NCBI RefSeq assembly: GCF_048553275.1
Contig: NZ_JBLZMW010000015.1
Span: forward strand, 1 to 64,000
Origin: Pacificoceanicola sp048553275
Lineage (GTDB): Bacteria > Pseudomonadota > Alphaproteobacteria > Rhodobacterales > Rhodobacteraceae
DNA: 64,000 nt
Direction of reading: 5' to 3'
Every line of letters begins with the position of its first letter. The first letter of the stretch is position 1. The position numbers and the translations under genes were made by a program. Below are positions 24,418 through 33,169 of the stretch, piece after piece. The notes beneath the pieces are model-generated. The model did no database searches. It saw only the letters and a program-made list of their open reading frames with translations, and had not been told where the DNA came from.

Positions 24418-26522
24418 TCGGCTGGCACCTCATTGGGATGGCCCGTGCGGCGTGGGCGGCGCTTTTCCTTGCGTGCTTCAAGGACCAAAGGCACGCACTG
24501 ATCTGCATCATCGTGGATGCTCACGCAGTCAAGGCATTGGAAACACTCGTCATACTGGATCGCACCGGATTTCTCGATGGCCCCGTAATTGCATTTCACC
24601 CGGCACAGCTGGCAGGGCGCGCCGCAGTCCACCCGCCGGGGAATCCACTTGCGCAGGCGCAGCGCCCCGCCAATGGCCATAAGCGCGCCGAGCGGACAGA
24701 GGTAGCGGCAAAACCCCTTGAACACAAAAAGTCCCAGAACCAGCCACAGCGCTGCATAGGCGGCATAATACCATTCGCGCAGAAAGAAGGTGGTGATCGC
24801 AGTCTTGAAGGGCTCGATTTCGGCGGCCTTGTCCATGTGCTCCGGTTTCAGGACCGTCACAGTCACAAGGCCCGCCAGCGCGACGTATTTCACCGATTTC
24901 AGCCGGTCGTCCCAAAGCGCCGAGGGCTCGATCCGGGGCAGACGCAACAGCCGTCCAAGGTGGTGTGCGAACTCCTGCAGGGCGCCGAACGGACAAAGCC
25001 AGCCACAAAACAGCCCTCGCCCCCACAGCACGAAGCCAAGCAAGGCTGCGAGCCAGACCAGCAGGGAAAACGGATCATACAGCAGGAAGGCGAAGGCGCC
25101 GCCGGAGATGGCCGCCTGCAGCGCGGCGAGGGGCGTAACGATCGAAAGCTGCCCCTGTCCCCACCATCCAACAAAGCCCAGAACAAAGGCAAGAATGCCA
25201 AGCCGAACCGGCGTAAAGGCCCGCAGCCCGGCAAGGTGCGACTGGCCAAACAAGAGCAGCGGCAGGAGGGCCATAAGGAAACCCGCGAGAAGAATCAGAT
25301 CGCTTTTTCGATTTTGGATCGCCTCTTCGAAGGGGGAGCGCCGCTGGATCTGTCCGGGACGGGTGAAAAACCGATCCGGGGTGGACAGCTCCCGGATCAA
25401 GGTGACGGCGCCGACCTCTGGCTGAAACATGCCGTGTTCGCGCAACGCCTTGACGGAGATCTCCCATGGGCTGGCCGGATCGAAGCCGAGCCGTCGATCG
25501 GTACGCAGGATCAGAGCGGTGCCATCGTGCAGGGCGTCCGGCACGTCGTCCGCCAGTTCGACAAAGATGTCCGCATCGCGCAGCGCGACGGGAAACCCGC
25601 CCTGCGACGCCCCGACAAGGTCTGGCGCGGTGTTGCGCACGAACGCGTCGGAGACAAGACCGTGCCGCGCGGTTTCGATCATCAGCACCGGCTCATCAAA
25701 GCCGGAAATCTCGACGAACCGATCGAGTTCGGTGAGCGTATCCTCCGACAGGATCGCGCGGGCGATGGACCGCGGCCCGAGATCGGCGACCCACAGATCG
25801 AGATAGGCATCATTGGGATAATCGAGCGCCTCCGGATCATCGTCTTCCCAGGTCGTGCCTTCGAACTGTGCCTGTACCTCCGCGTTGCTGACCTGAAACC
25901 GGGTGATCAGCCCCTGATCGACAAGGGCCTGCCAATCGAGGTCTTCGTCAACGGCCGGATCCGGGAAGGCCGGCGGCCCGGCCGCGATCCCACCAAGTTT
26001 TTCGCGCGCCACATGGAGCGCGGCAGCAAGGATCGATTCATGCGCGATGCGCACGCTCGCCGTCGCCTTCGTCACGCCGTCGAGATAGACCAGCCCCGAT
26101 CCCGCACCGCCGTCGCCGTAGGGCGTGCCGACCACCAGAGTGTCGGAAATCGAATGGCCGCGATATTGTTCCATGAAGGCGTGGAAGGGCGCCTCGCCAA
26201 GGCCGGAGACAAAGATCGGTTCATTGTGGTCGAGCAGCTGCACATCGACGAATTGCCCTTCGAGATCAAGCACGACAAGCATGTTGATCGGCGCGCCGGA
26301 AAACCCGGGCAGGGCGGCCAGCGGTTCGGTCTGAAACACGTAACCGGCCTTGGCGCCGCCGGAATTGAGAAGATCGTAGACGCCGGTCTCCGGGTCCTGC
26401 TCGCCCAGCGCCATGGGCGCATAGATATACGCCGCGAGCACGTCGCGGGTTTTGACCTCGGCCAGTGCCGCCGTCAGGCTCAGCAGCCAGACGGCCAGCG
26501 CAATGAAAATACGTGCTCCCAT
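24414..26522 (-). CDS. nosR: NosR/NirI-family flavo-iron-sulfur membrane protein, 702 aa
   Basis: Signal peptide (1-21), a periplasmic FMN-binding domain with flavinylation-site-like DGVTKATASV (about residues 153-162), about six membrane segments, two CxxxCP motifs (CGWLCP, CRYLCP) and a C-terminal ferredoxin region (CGAPCQLCRVKCNYG and CFQCLDC). NosR passes electrons towards nitrous oxide reductase. Here nosZ and nosDFY are absent from the window; the neighbours are a TonB-ExbBD system and apbE. It may serve another periplasmic acceptor, or the nos genes are elsewhere. Confidence 0.85.
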   Translation of the reverse strand: MGARIFIALAVWLLSLTAALAEVKTRDVLAAYIYAPMALGEQDPETGVYDLLNSGGAKAGYVFQTEPLAALPGFSGAPINMLVVLDLEGQFVDVQLLDHNEPIFVSGLGEAPFHAFMEQYRGHSISDTLVVGTPYGDGGAGSGLVYLDGVTKATASVRIAHESILAAALHVAREKLGGIAAGPPAFPDPAVDEDLDWQALVDQGLITRFQVSNAEVQAQFEGTTWEDDDPEALDYPNDAYLDLWVADLGPRSIARAILSEDTLTELDRFVEISGFDEPVLMIETARHGLVSDAFVRNTAPDLVGASQGGFPVALRDADIFVELADDVPDALHDGTALILRTDRRLGFDPASPWEISVKALREHGMFQPEVGAVTLIRELSTPDRFFTRPGQIQRRSPFEEAIQNRKSDLILLAGFLMALLPLLLFGQSHLAGLRAFTPVRLGILAFVLGFVGWWGQGQLSIVTPLAALQAAISGGAFAFLLYDPFSLLVWLAALLGFVLWGRGLFCGWLCPFGALQEFAHHLGRLLRLPRIEPSALWDDRLKSVKYVALAGLVTVTVLKPEHMDKAAEIEPFKTAITTFFLREWYYAAYAALWLVLGLFVFKGFCRYLCPLGALMAIGGALRLRKWIPRRVDCGAPCQLCRVKCNYGAIEKSGAIQYDECFQCLDCVSIHDDADQCVPLVLEARKEKRRPRRTGHPNEVPAE

Positions 26523-26607
26523 TTCCGCGACACTAAGGGGGGCAAATCGTGCCGCCTATGCGACCTTGGTTTTAGAAATCTGGACCGGCATCACGGGCGC
26601 GGGCGGC

Positions 26608-27642
26608 CTATCGGGATTGGATGTTCACGGCGTGCGCCCTGTCCGCGCCGGGCGGCGGCGCCGGACAGGGACCGGCGCGCCGGATCATGCTCATCGCTGC
26701 CCGGTCAAGCGCCGGGTTGCCCGAGGGGCGCGACAGAACCACCGCCGTGATGCGCCCACTGTCCGTAATGCGAAACGACACGCGGGCGGTGCCGCCGCCG
26801 CGCACGCCTGGGCGGCCTGCTCGGGCGATACAGCGTGCAACGACGCCCCTGTAATTCGACGCGGCCGCGTTTCCGCTGGCCTTGGTCTTGCCACCGCTGC
26901 CGCTGGACCGGGCTTTTGCAGTCGTCTGTCCCGTGGCCGTTCCGGCGCGGGTGGTTTGCGCGGCATTTCCGGTGCTGCTCGGTTTCGGCGCGGGGTTGGT
27001 CTTGGGCGGCTTGGCCTGTGCGCGGGGCGCGGGATCGGGTTTGTGCGTCTGCTCGAACGCGGCGCTGCGCGGGTTGGGGCGAAGTGAGCGTGTGACGGCC
27101 CCGGTGGCCGGCGCGCTGCCTTCGAGGACCTGCAGCGCGGTGTCGGTCCTGCCTGGCTCGGGCGGGACCGGGGGGGCGGATGCGGGCGCTTGTCTGGCGG
27201 ATGCAGGCGCCGGTGTGGCGGGAAGCGCGGTCAAGCCCGGGACCGCGGGCGCAGGCTCGCTCGTGGTTTGTGCAACCAGCGGTTCGAACGGTGAAGGGGC
27301 AGCGCCGGGCGCTCGCGGCGCTGTCGGAACAATGGTGGACGGTACGGGCGACACCGCCGATGCGGTCGAGGATGCGCTTTGCTGCACCGGGTCCGGTTTT
27401 GCGGCGCGCAGCGCGAGCGCGGGTTTTGCCGGGATCGGGCTGGCGACGGCCTGCGCGGCCTGTGGCTGCGTGACGCCCTGCACCATATCGGCAAAGCCGT
27501 TGCCAAGGCGGACGGTCGCGCCGCCCGTCGCCCCTTCGATGCGCGTGGTCTCATCCGGGAGCAGCACCACGGCCAATGCCACATGTGCGCCAGCGGCCAC
27601 CGCCAGAGCGGCCAGCTTGATCGCGAGCGAACCCCGGATCAC
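26608..27642 (-). CDS. tonB: TonB family protein, 344 aa
   Basis: An N-terminal membrane anchor (residues about 9-29), a long Pro/Ala-rich spacer spanning the periplasm, and a C-terminal TonB domain (NYRGVVARCIARAGRP, RVSFRITDSGRITAVVLSRPSG). It would energise outer-membrane transporters using ExbB-ExbD. Its start overlaps the second exbD by four bases. No TonB-dependent receptor lies in the window. Confidence 0.82.
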   Translation of the reverse strand: MIRGSLAIKLAALAVAAGAHVALAVVLLPDETTRIEGATGGATVRLGNGFADMVQGVTQPQAAQAVASPIPAKPALALRAAKPDPVQQSASSTASAVSPVPSTIVPTAPRAPGAAPSPFEPLVAQTTSEPAPAVPGLTALPATPAPASARQAPASAPPVPPEPGRTDTALQVLEGSAPATGAVTRSLRPNPRSAAFEQTHKPDPAPRAQAKPPKTNPAPKPSSTGNAAQTTRAGTATGQTTAKARSSGSGGKTKASGNAAASNYRGVVARCIARAGRPGVRGGGTARVSFRITDSGRITAVVLSRPSGNPALDRAAMSMIRRAGPCPAPPPGADRAHAVNIQSR

Positions 27643-28025
27643 CGCAGCCCCCGTTCGGTGACGATCACAACGCTTTGCGCGCCAGCGATGCGCAGGGCCC
27701 GGCCAAGCGCGACCAGATCCGCCGCAGGCAGGGCACGGTCCGGGACCACGCGCACCCGCGCCCGCGCCGGAGTGTCGAGACTGTTGATAAAAGCCGCAGC
27801 ATCGGCAACTGGCCCGCCGCGATAGCTTAGCCGACCGTCCCGATTCACGACAAGCGCATCCGGCGGGGCTTGCCCAGCGAGGGTCTCCGTGTTGACAAGT
27901 CTCAGGTCGCGATCCAAGGGAACCGCCAGCGTCCCGGCCACCAGAAAGAAGATCAGCATCAGAAAAACGATGTTGATCAGGGCAATGGTCGGCTCGCGCT
28001 CGGTCCTGGCACGGCGCACTCTCAT
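27639..28025 (-). CDS. exbD: ExbD/TolR-type protein, 128 aa (second copy)
   Basis: A short cytoplasmic N-terminus, one membrane helix (ALINIVFLMLIFFLVAGT, about residues 15-33) and a periplasmic domain. It lacks the usual Asp in the helix start DVIFLLLLFF seen in its neighbour; here the pattern is INIVFLMLIFF. Two different exbD genes in a row suggest a heteromeric complex. Four-base overlaps on both sides. Confidence 0.78.
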   Translation of the reverse strand: MRVRRARTEREPTIALINIVFLMLIFFLVAGTLAVPLDRDLRLVNTETLAGQAPPDALVVNRDGRLSYRGGPVADAAAFINSLDTPARARVRVVPDRALPAADLVALGRALRIAGAQSVVIVTERGLR

Positions 28026-28411
28026 CCGTTTTGCTCCAGCACGGTCACCTCGGCCTTTGGCACCGTGCGCAGGGCCACCAGCAGATCAGTCAGCCGCTGC
28101 GCATCCACCGCCCCGCGCAAGGAGACGAGAACCGATCCCGGGGCATCGCCAAGCAAGGGGGCCAGCCTGTCGGCAAGCGCGTCCAGAGACACGGCGCGGC
28201 CATTGAGGTCCAACGTCGCGACCCCAAGCCTGAGGAAGACCGGCGGCCTCTCGGAGGGCGGGGCCGTGCCCCCGGCGGCGCCCGCCGACAGGTCCACCTC
28301 GGCAAAGCGGGTGAAGGTCGAGCTGAGCATGAAGAACAGCAGCAGCAGGAAGATGACATCAATCAGCGATGTCATGGACAGCCTGCGCCGCCGTCGCTCG
28401 CGTCTAAGCAT
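28022..28411 (-). CDS. exbD: ExbD/TolR-type protein, 129 aa (first copy)
   Basis: An ExbD protein with N-terminal RRERRRRRLSMTSLIDVIFLLLLFF: the Asp before the membrane helix is the conserved proton-path residue. The C-terminal periplasmic domain ends AEVTVLEQNG. It starts eight bases inside the end of exbB. With ExbB it forms the proton-driven motor for TonB. Confidence 0.83.
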   Translation of the reverse strand: MLRRERRRRRLSMTSLIDVIFLLLLFFMLSSTFTRFAEVDLSAGAAGGTAPPSERPPVFLRLGVATLDLNGRAVSLDALADRLAPLLGDAPGSVLVSLRGAVDAQRLTDLLVALRTVPKAEVTVLEQNG

Positions 28412-29063
28412 GGGTGGGTTCCGCTGTGGCCCCGGGCTGCGTCGCAGGGTCCGCATCCCCGGTCGGTGCAAGGATGGTGCGCAGGGCAGCCCCGGCCAGA
28501 ACACGCTCGGCGTCGATCCGCGCCTCGAACCAGTTGAGCACGATGGTCGTCGGCATCGCCACCGCAAGCCCCACCGCCGTGGTCAGCAGCGCGACCCAGA
28601 TCCCGCCCGCCAGCACGGAGGGGTCAACCTGACTGCCTGCGTCCTGCAGCGCCTGAAACGCGGAGATCATCCCAAGAACGGTGCCAAAGAGCCCGAGCAA
28701 CGGGGCAAGCTGCGCCACGGTATCAAGCACGCGAAATCCGCGTTCGAGCGTTGCGAACCGGGTCTCGGCCTCTGCCTTGAGCCGCTCTGCGTCGGTCTGG
28801 CCGTCAATGGCCATTTCGATGACCGGACGCAGATAGCTCGTGGAGTTCTGCAAGTCGCTGCGGGCCTGCGCACGTGCGCCCGCGTCCCATGCCGCAACGG
28901 CCCGGCGCAGGGCCTTGTGTCGCCCGACACCCGCAGCCGTGAATTGCCACAGCTTGTAGAGCACGACCGCAAGCACCAGAACCGACAGCGCCCCGAGCAG
29001 CAGCACAACCGGCCCGCCAAGATCGAAAATCCGGCGCAGCGCATCGACCAATGCGGCACTCAT
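28404..29063 (-). CDS. exbB: ExbB/TolQ/MotA-type proton channel, 219 aa
   Basis: Three membrane segments: about residues 16-37 (VVLLLGALSVLVLAVVLYKL), 110-135 (VLDTVAQLAPLLGLFGTVLGMISAF) and 150-172, with the family pattern APLLGLFGTVLGM. It forms the pentameric channel around ExbD. It overlaps the upstream secreted-protein gene by four bases and exbD by eight. Confidence 0.85.
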   Translation of the reverse strand: MSAALVDALRRIFDLGGPVVLLLGALSVLVLAVVLYKLWQFTAAGVGRHKALRRAVAAWDAGARAQARSDLQNSTSYLRPVIEMAIDGQTDAERLKAEAETRFATLERGFRVLDTVAQLAPLLGLFGTVLGMISAFQALQDAGSQVDPSVLAGGIWVALLTTAVGLAVAMPTTIVLNWFEARIDAERVLAGAALRTILAPTGDADPATQPGATAEPTHA

Positions 29064-29476
29064 CCGATCACCTCAACCGCGATGCGCGAGCGCAGCCTCA
29101 GGCCCTTGCCGCACAGAGCGCTCTCGGCCTCGCCGCTCTGACAACTTTGTACGCCGTTGATCAACACCTGGCCCAGCGCCTCGCAGCTCAGATCAGGGAC
29201 CATAAATTGCCGCACCCGGGGGCGGCCCGCGGGCAGGGCGCCAAAATCAAAGAGCGTCAGACGATCCACCGTGCCGCCCTGATCAAACAAAACCGCCTCG
29301 AAGACGGCCTTGTCGATGTCGGCGTCATGGCCATTCTGGATCAGGAAACTCATGCGGCAGGCGGCTTCGACCGTCTCCACCGAGTTCAGCTCGATGCTGA
29401 GTGTGCCGGCGGCGTAGTCCTGGGCAAGGGCCTGCACCGGAACGAGAAAGGCAAGGCAGAGGGCAATCCGGCGCAT
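29060..29476 (-). CDS. Secreted protein heading the TonB-ExbBD operon, 138 aa
   Basis: A clear signal peptide (MRRIALCLAFLVPVQALAQ) and a mature domain with four Cys (AACRMSF, DLSCEAL, QSCQSG, ALCGKG), likely in two disulphides. It is predicted to be a small beta-rich periplasmic protein. No known family is recognised. It overlaps exbB by four bases, so its function is presumably linked to the transport system. Confidence 0.7.
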   Translation of the reverse strand: MRRIALCLAFLVPVQALAQDYAAGTLSIELNSVETVEAACRMSFLIQNGHDADIDKAVFEAVLFDQGGTVDRLTLFDFGALPAGRPRVRQFMVPDLSCEALGQVLINGVQSCQSGEAESALCGKGLRLRSRIAVEVIG

Positions 29477-30830
29477 GGCAGGCTCCTGTTATCGGTGGTG
29501 GAATGGCTGAGTATCAGACGCAAACCGCAATCCTCGTGTGCGTACCAAAGGTTGCATGGCCGCTCAAGAAGGCGCTTCAACCCTCGGGGCAGGGGGCCGG
29601 GCTTGGGCTGCATTCCGCCGCATCTGCCTGTGCCTCCCTGTGATGCGCGCTGGCAATGGAGCGAGCCTTTTCTCTTGTTCTGGCGCAGCAGTCCACCTGT
29701 CTTGTGCGCACGGGTCCTTTCTCCTGACGATGCGATCAATCGGAACGGCGGCATATCGCCATGGCTTGAACTTGGGGGGGCGATCCTGGCTGCCGCGTTG
29801 ACACCGCGCCATGCCGCGCACCGTCAGACCGGAAAACTCTGGCTCCTTGTGCCACAGCGGGTTAAACGCGACCATCCCAACGTTCAGACCATGACCACCC
29901 CGACGCAGATCGGGCAGATGCTCATTGAATATACGTGCGAGCGCATCGGGGGGGCTTGGCTGTAACGACCGCCGCGATATTGGCTGCGGCCTGCGCTTTT
30001 CGGAGAGTTTTCTCGACCTTGGCCTGCCACCTGGCGGCCATGCCGGGATCGACGTCCACAAGGCGCTGGTTGCGTTTCTTCAGACCGCAGTCGACGAGCC
30101 ACGGTTTGCCGATCATCACGGGAATGCGTCCAACGCCATAAACAACAAGACGGGCGAGGCCATGACGCCCCGCACGGCGTTGCCCTTCAGTGGCCCGATG
30201 TTCGACCTGATGCCGATGGTCCCGGTCATTCCCGATCGGAACCCGAACGCGGCGGGCGATTCCCTCGCATTCTCCCGCCGCATCATCCGCGATGGCGGGC
30301 CCCTGTTCTTTTCGGCCTTTGTTCAGGACGACGCAGAACAGGTCCGGCAACGGGTCCCGGAAAATCCGGGTCCGAAACCCGGCTACGCGGCGCATGGTAT
30401 GAGCGATCTTCTGACGGAGGCCTGTTGGCGCATCGTATCCCGCGACAACTGCCGATCATGACGTCATACCGGTGCCGCCCGGTCCAAGCGCCAGTCAGAG
30501 ACTGCGTCAGCGCGGCTCCTTCGAAGAATGCGAAACACCGGGCAGGGACTGATTCCGCAGGCGATCTGAATGCGCGCGTCCTTATACGTGGTTCGAGGAT
30601 TCGACCGGGTGCGCAGCGTGACGGACCGCACCAATGAAACCGGCGCGGGGAGAGACCCGGCACCCGGTTGTGCCATGGACGGCCAAGGCGTTGCTCTTGC
30701 GCACCGGCGTTTGCGCATTCCCGAACGCATACACGAATGCCAGAGGAAGACAGGAGCCGTTTTTCCATCCCGGCGTCTCGGAGCGCGGTCCAGATCGGTC
30801 TTTTCTCACCTAATGAGGGAACGGCAGGTT
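29477..30830. other. 1.35 kb without a supportable gene
   Basis: Several overlapping reading frames of 60-180 codons exist on both strands, but none has a recognisable family, a convincing ribosome-binding site and good codon use together. A plus-strand stretch at about 30160-30461 and a minus-strand stretch at 29922-30395 oppose each other. It may contain remnants of decayed genes. I see no terminal inverted repeats of an insertion sequence. Confidence 0.5.
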
Positions 30831-30907
30831 TGGTAGGCCCGGAGGGACTCGAACCCCCAACCAAGGCGTTATGAGCGCCCTGCTCTAACCAATTGAGCTA
30901 CAGGCCC
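30831..30907 (-). tRNA. tRNA with CAT anticodon (elongator Met or Ile2)
   Basis: On the minus strand the gene begins GGGCCTGTAGCTCAATTGG, has the anticodon loop CTCATAA, T-arm GGTTCGAGTCC, discriminator A and encoded CCA. D-arm GGTTAGAGC fits an elongator tRNA. CAT anticodons can be Met or, when lysidine-modified, Ile2; sequence alone does not settle which. Confidence 0.9.
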
Positions 30908-31128
30908 ACCGTGTGACTTTGAGTATGTCCGAGAATGCGCCGCGTCAAGACAGGGAACGTGCGGGTCGTCGCGGCGGAGGGCGGATTGTCCCGGCGCACG
31001 GCGCTGGGGTCCGGAAGACGCGCAACCCTGTCATAAAGCGGACCCGGGGCGCGCTGAAACGATACCCGTGACGTTGCGTGCGCAGCATGAATGGGCTATC
31101 GCGGCGGCATATTCTCAGGAGAGCCGAG

Positions 31129-32175
31129 ATGAGCGACGCCAAGACACCAGTGACCTATGCCCAGGCGGGCGTTGATATCGACGCGGGCAATGCCCTTGTG
31201 GACCGGATCAAACCTGCCGCGAAAAAGACCAACCGCCCGGGCGTGATGTCCGGTCTTGGCGGCTTTGGCGCATTGTTTGACCTCAAGGGCGCGGGCTACA
31301 GCGATCCCATTCTGGTGGCGGCGACGGACGGGGTTGGCACCAAGCTGCGCATCGCGATCGACACCGGCCATGTGGACGGCGTGGGCATCGACCTTGTTGC
31401 CATGTGCGTCAATGATCTGGTGTGTCAGGGCGCGGAGCCGCTGTTTTTCCTGGACTATTTCGCGACAGGCAAGCTCGACACCGACACTGCGGCGCGGGTT
31501 GTCGAAGGCATCGCCGAGGGCTGCGCGCAGTCCGGCTGTGCCCTGATTGGCGGCGAGACGGCGGAAATGCCGGGGATGTATCCGGCGGGCGATTTCGATC
31601 TCGCGGGATTTGCCGTGGGGGCCATGGAGCGCGGCAGTGATCTGCCCAAGGGCGTCGCTGCGGGCGATGTGCTGATCGGTCTGGCCTCCGACGGGGTGCA
31701 TTCGAACGGCTACAGCCTCGTGCGCAAGCTGGTGGAGATCTCCGGCCTTGGTTGGGATGCGGATTGCCCCTGGGGAGAGGGCACACTTGGCGCGGCGCTG
31801 CTGACCCCGACGCGGCTTTATGTGAAACCGGCGCTCGAAGCGGTCCGGGCGGGCGGCGTGCACGCGCTGGCGCATATCACCGGCGGCGGTCTGACCGAGA
31901 ACCTGCCGCGCGTGCTGCCCGAGGGCATAGGCGCGGCGGTCAACCTGAACGCTTGGGATCTGCCCCCGGTCTTCAAATGGATGCAGGAGACCGGCAATAT
32001 AGAGGCCGCCGAGATGCTCAAGACGTTCAACTGCGGTATCGGCATGGTGCTGGTGGTGGCCGCCGAACATGCGGATGTGCTGTTCGATACGTTGGCCGCA
32101 GCGGGCGAGACGCCCGTGCGCCTCGGCACGGTTACGGGCGAGAGCGGGATGGCCTACGAGGGCGCGCTTTCGTGA
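31129..32175 (+). CDS. purM: Phosphoribosylformylglycinamidine cyclo-ligase, 348 aa
   Basis: AIR synthetase of purine synthesis: YAQAGVDIDAGNALV at the N-terminus, ATDGVGTKLRIA, MCVNDLVCQGAEPLFFLDYFA, GGETAEMPGMY, SDGVHSNGYSLVRK and HITGGGLTENLPRV are all family motifs. It converts FGAM to AIR using ATP. GAGAG upstream supports ATG 31129. The stop overlaps the purN start (GTGA). Confidence 0.97.
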   Translation: MSDAKTPVTYAQAGVDIDAGNALVDRIKPAAKKTNRPGVMSGLGGFGALFDLKGAGYSDPILVAATDGVGTKLRIAIDTGHVDGVGIDLVAMCVNDLVCQGAEPLFFLDYFATGKLDTDTAARVVEGIAEGCAQSGCALIGGETAEMPGMYPAGDFDLAGFAVGAMERGSDLPKGVAAGDVLIGLASDGVHSNGYSLVRKLVEISGLGWDADCPWGEGTLGAALLTPTRLYVKPALEAVRAGGVHALAHITGGGLTENLPRVLPEGIGAAVNLNAWDLPPVFKWMQETGNIEAAEMLKTFNCGIGMVLVVAAEHADVLFDTLAAAGETPVRLGTVTGESGMAYEGALS

Positions 32176-32759
32176 AACGGGTCGCGATTCTCGTGTCCGG
32201 CGGCGGGTCCAACATGGTCAGGCTGGTCGAAAGCATGACCGGCGATCATCCCGCGCGGCCTTGTCTCGTGGCCTCCAACGATCCCGACGCGGGCGGTTTG
32301 AAGAAAGCGGCGGACATGGGCATTGCCACCGCCGCGGTCGATCACCGGCCGTTCAAGGGCGACCGCGAAGCCTTCGAGGCGGCGCTGCGCGAGCACATTG
32401 ATGCGTCGAACCCGGATATTCTCTGCCTTGCGGGCTTCATGCGGATTCTGACGCCTTCCTTTATCGCGGCCTACGAGGGGCGGATGTTGAACATTCACCC
32501 CTCGCTCCTGCCCAAGTACAAGGGCCTGCACACGCACCAAAGGGCGCTGGATGCGGGCGACAGCGAAGCGGGCTGCACCGTGCATGAGGTCACGCCCAAG
32601 CTGGACGATGGTCCCATCCTTGGACAGGCGCGGGTGCCGATTGAACCCGGCGACGATGCGGACACGCTCGCCGCGCGGGTTCTGGTTCAGGAACACAGGC
32701 TGTATCCGGCGGTGCTGCGCCGCTTTGCCGGTGGCGAGCGGTCACTGCTCACGTTGTAG
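32172..32759 (+). CDS. purN: Phosphoribosylglycinamide formyltransferase, 195 aa
   Basis: GART: N-terminal VAILVSGGGSNM, catalytic region LAGFMRILTPSFIAAYEGRMLNIHPSLLPKYKG (about residues 84-116, given as a region; Asn, His and the later Asp of DDGPIL are catalytic), and VHEVTPKLDDGPIL. It transfers a formyl group from 10-formyltetrahydrofolate to GAR. GTG start overlapping purM by four bases indicates a two-gene operon. Confidence 0.95.
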   Translation: MKRVAILVSGGGSNMVRLVESMTGDHPARPCLVASNDPDAGGLKKAADMGIATAAVDHRPFKGDREAFEAALREHIDASNPDILCLAGFMRILTPSFIAAYEGRMLNIHPSLLPKYKGLHTHQRALDAGDSEAGCTVHEVTPKLDDGPILGQARVPIEPGDDADTLAARVLVQEHRLYPAVLRRFAGGERSLLTL

Positions 32760-32936
32760 GCGCTGCGCGCTGCCGCTGTTGCCATGCCAATCCGGCGAGG
32801 CAGGTGCGGGCGGTGCCATGAGAGCCGTCAGCCCGAGGCCAATCAGCAAGGCCGCCGCCGTCGCCAAAGCGGTAAGATCGCCGCGCGACAGCGCGGTTTG
32901 GGGCAGGGCAGGGTGTGTGATATCAAGCGACGCCAT
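32742..32936 (-). CDS. Small single-membrane-helix protein, 64 aa
   Basis: From ATG 32936 (GAGGA seven bases upstream) the frame encodes a short protein with one hydrophobic helix (LTALATAAALLIGLGLTALMA) and a polar C-terminus. It converges on purN and overlaps its last 18 bases. No family is recognised; plausible but not certain. Confidence 0.45.
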   Translation of the reverse strand: MASLDITHPALPQTALSRGDLTALATAAALLIGLGLTALMAPPAPASPDWHGNSGSAQRLQREQ

Positions 32937-33169
32937 GGTCATTCCTCTTGTTAGCGGGTCATGCCGCCGAGATATCCGGTTGGGCAGCATTCTTGAAACG
33001 AATGATTGTTGCCAACGGCATCACAAAACGTGATTTCCGGAGCAGGGTGTCCTTTCCAACCCGATTGCATCTTCCGAAGCTGCACCGGGTGAATTGCTCT
33101 TTCCTGATGAATGAGGTTAGGGTGGTCAAACCGAGACGGAATAGTCGAGAAAGGACGAAACGGCGGCTC

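Noticed and set aside
24414..26522. Rnf or NapH-type protein instead of NosR
   Set aside because: The long N-terminal FMN domain, two CxxxCP motifs and the C-terminal double ferredoxin region with linked apbE are specific to NosR/NirI proteins.
24438..26750. A 770-codon open frame on the plus strand
   Set aside because: It is antisense to nosR, which has clear membrane and iron-sulfur motifs. The plus-strand translation matches no family.
29477..30830. Insertion sequence in the gap
   Set aside because: No transposase motif or matching terminal inverted repeats could be recognised.
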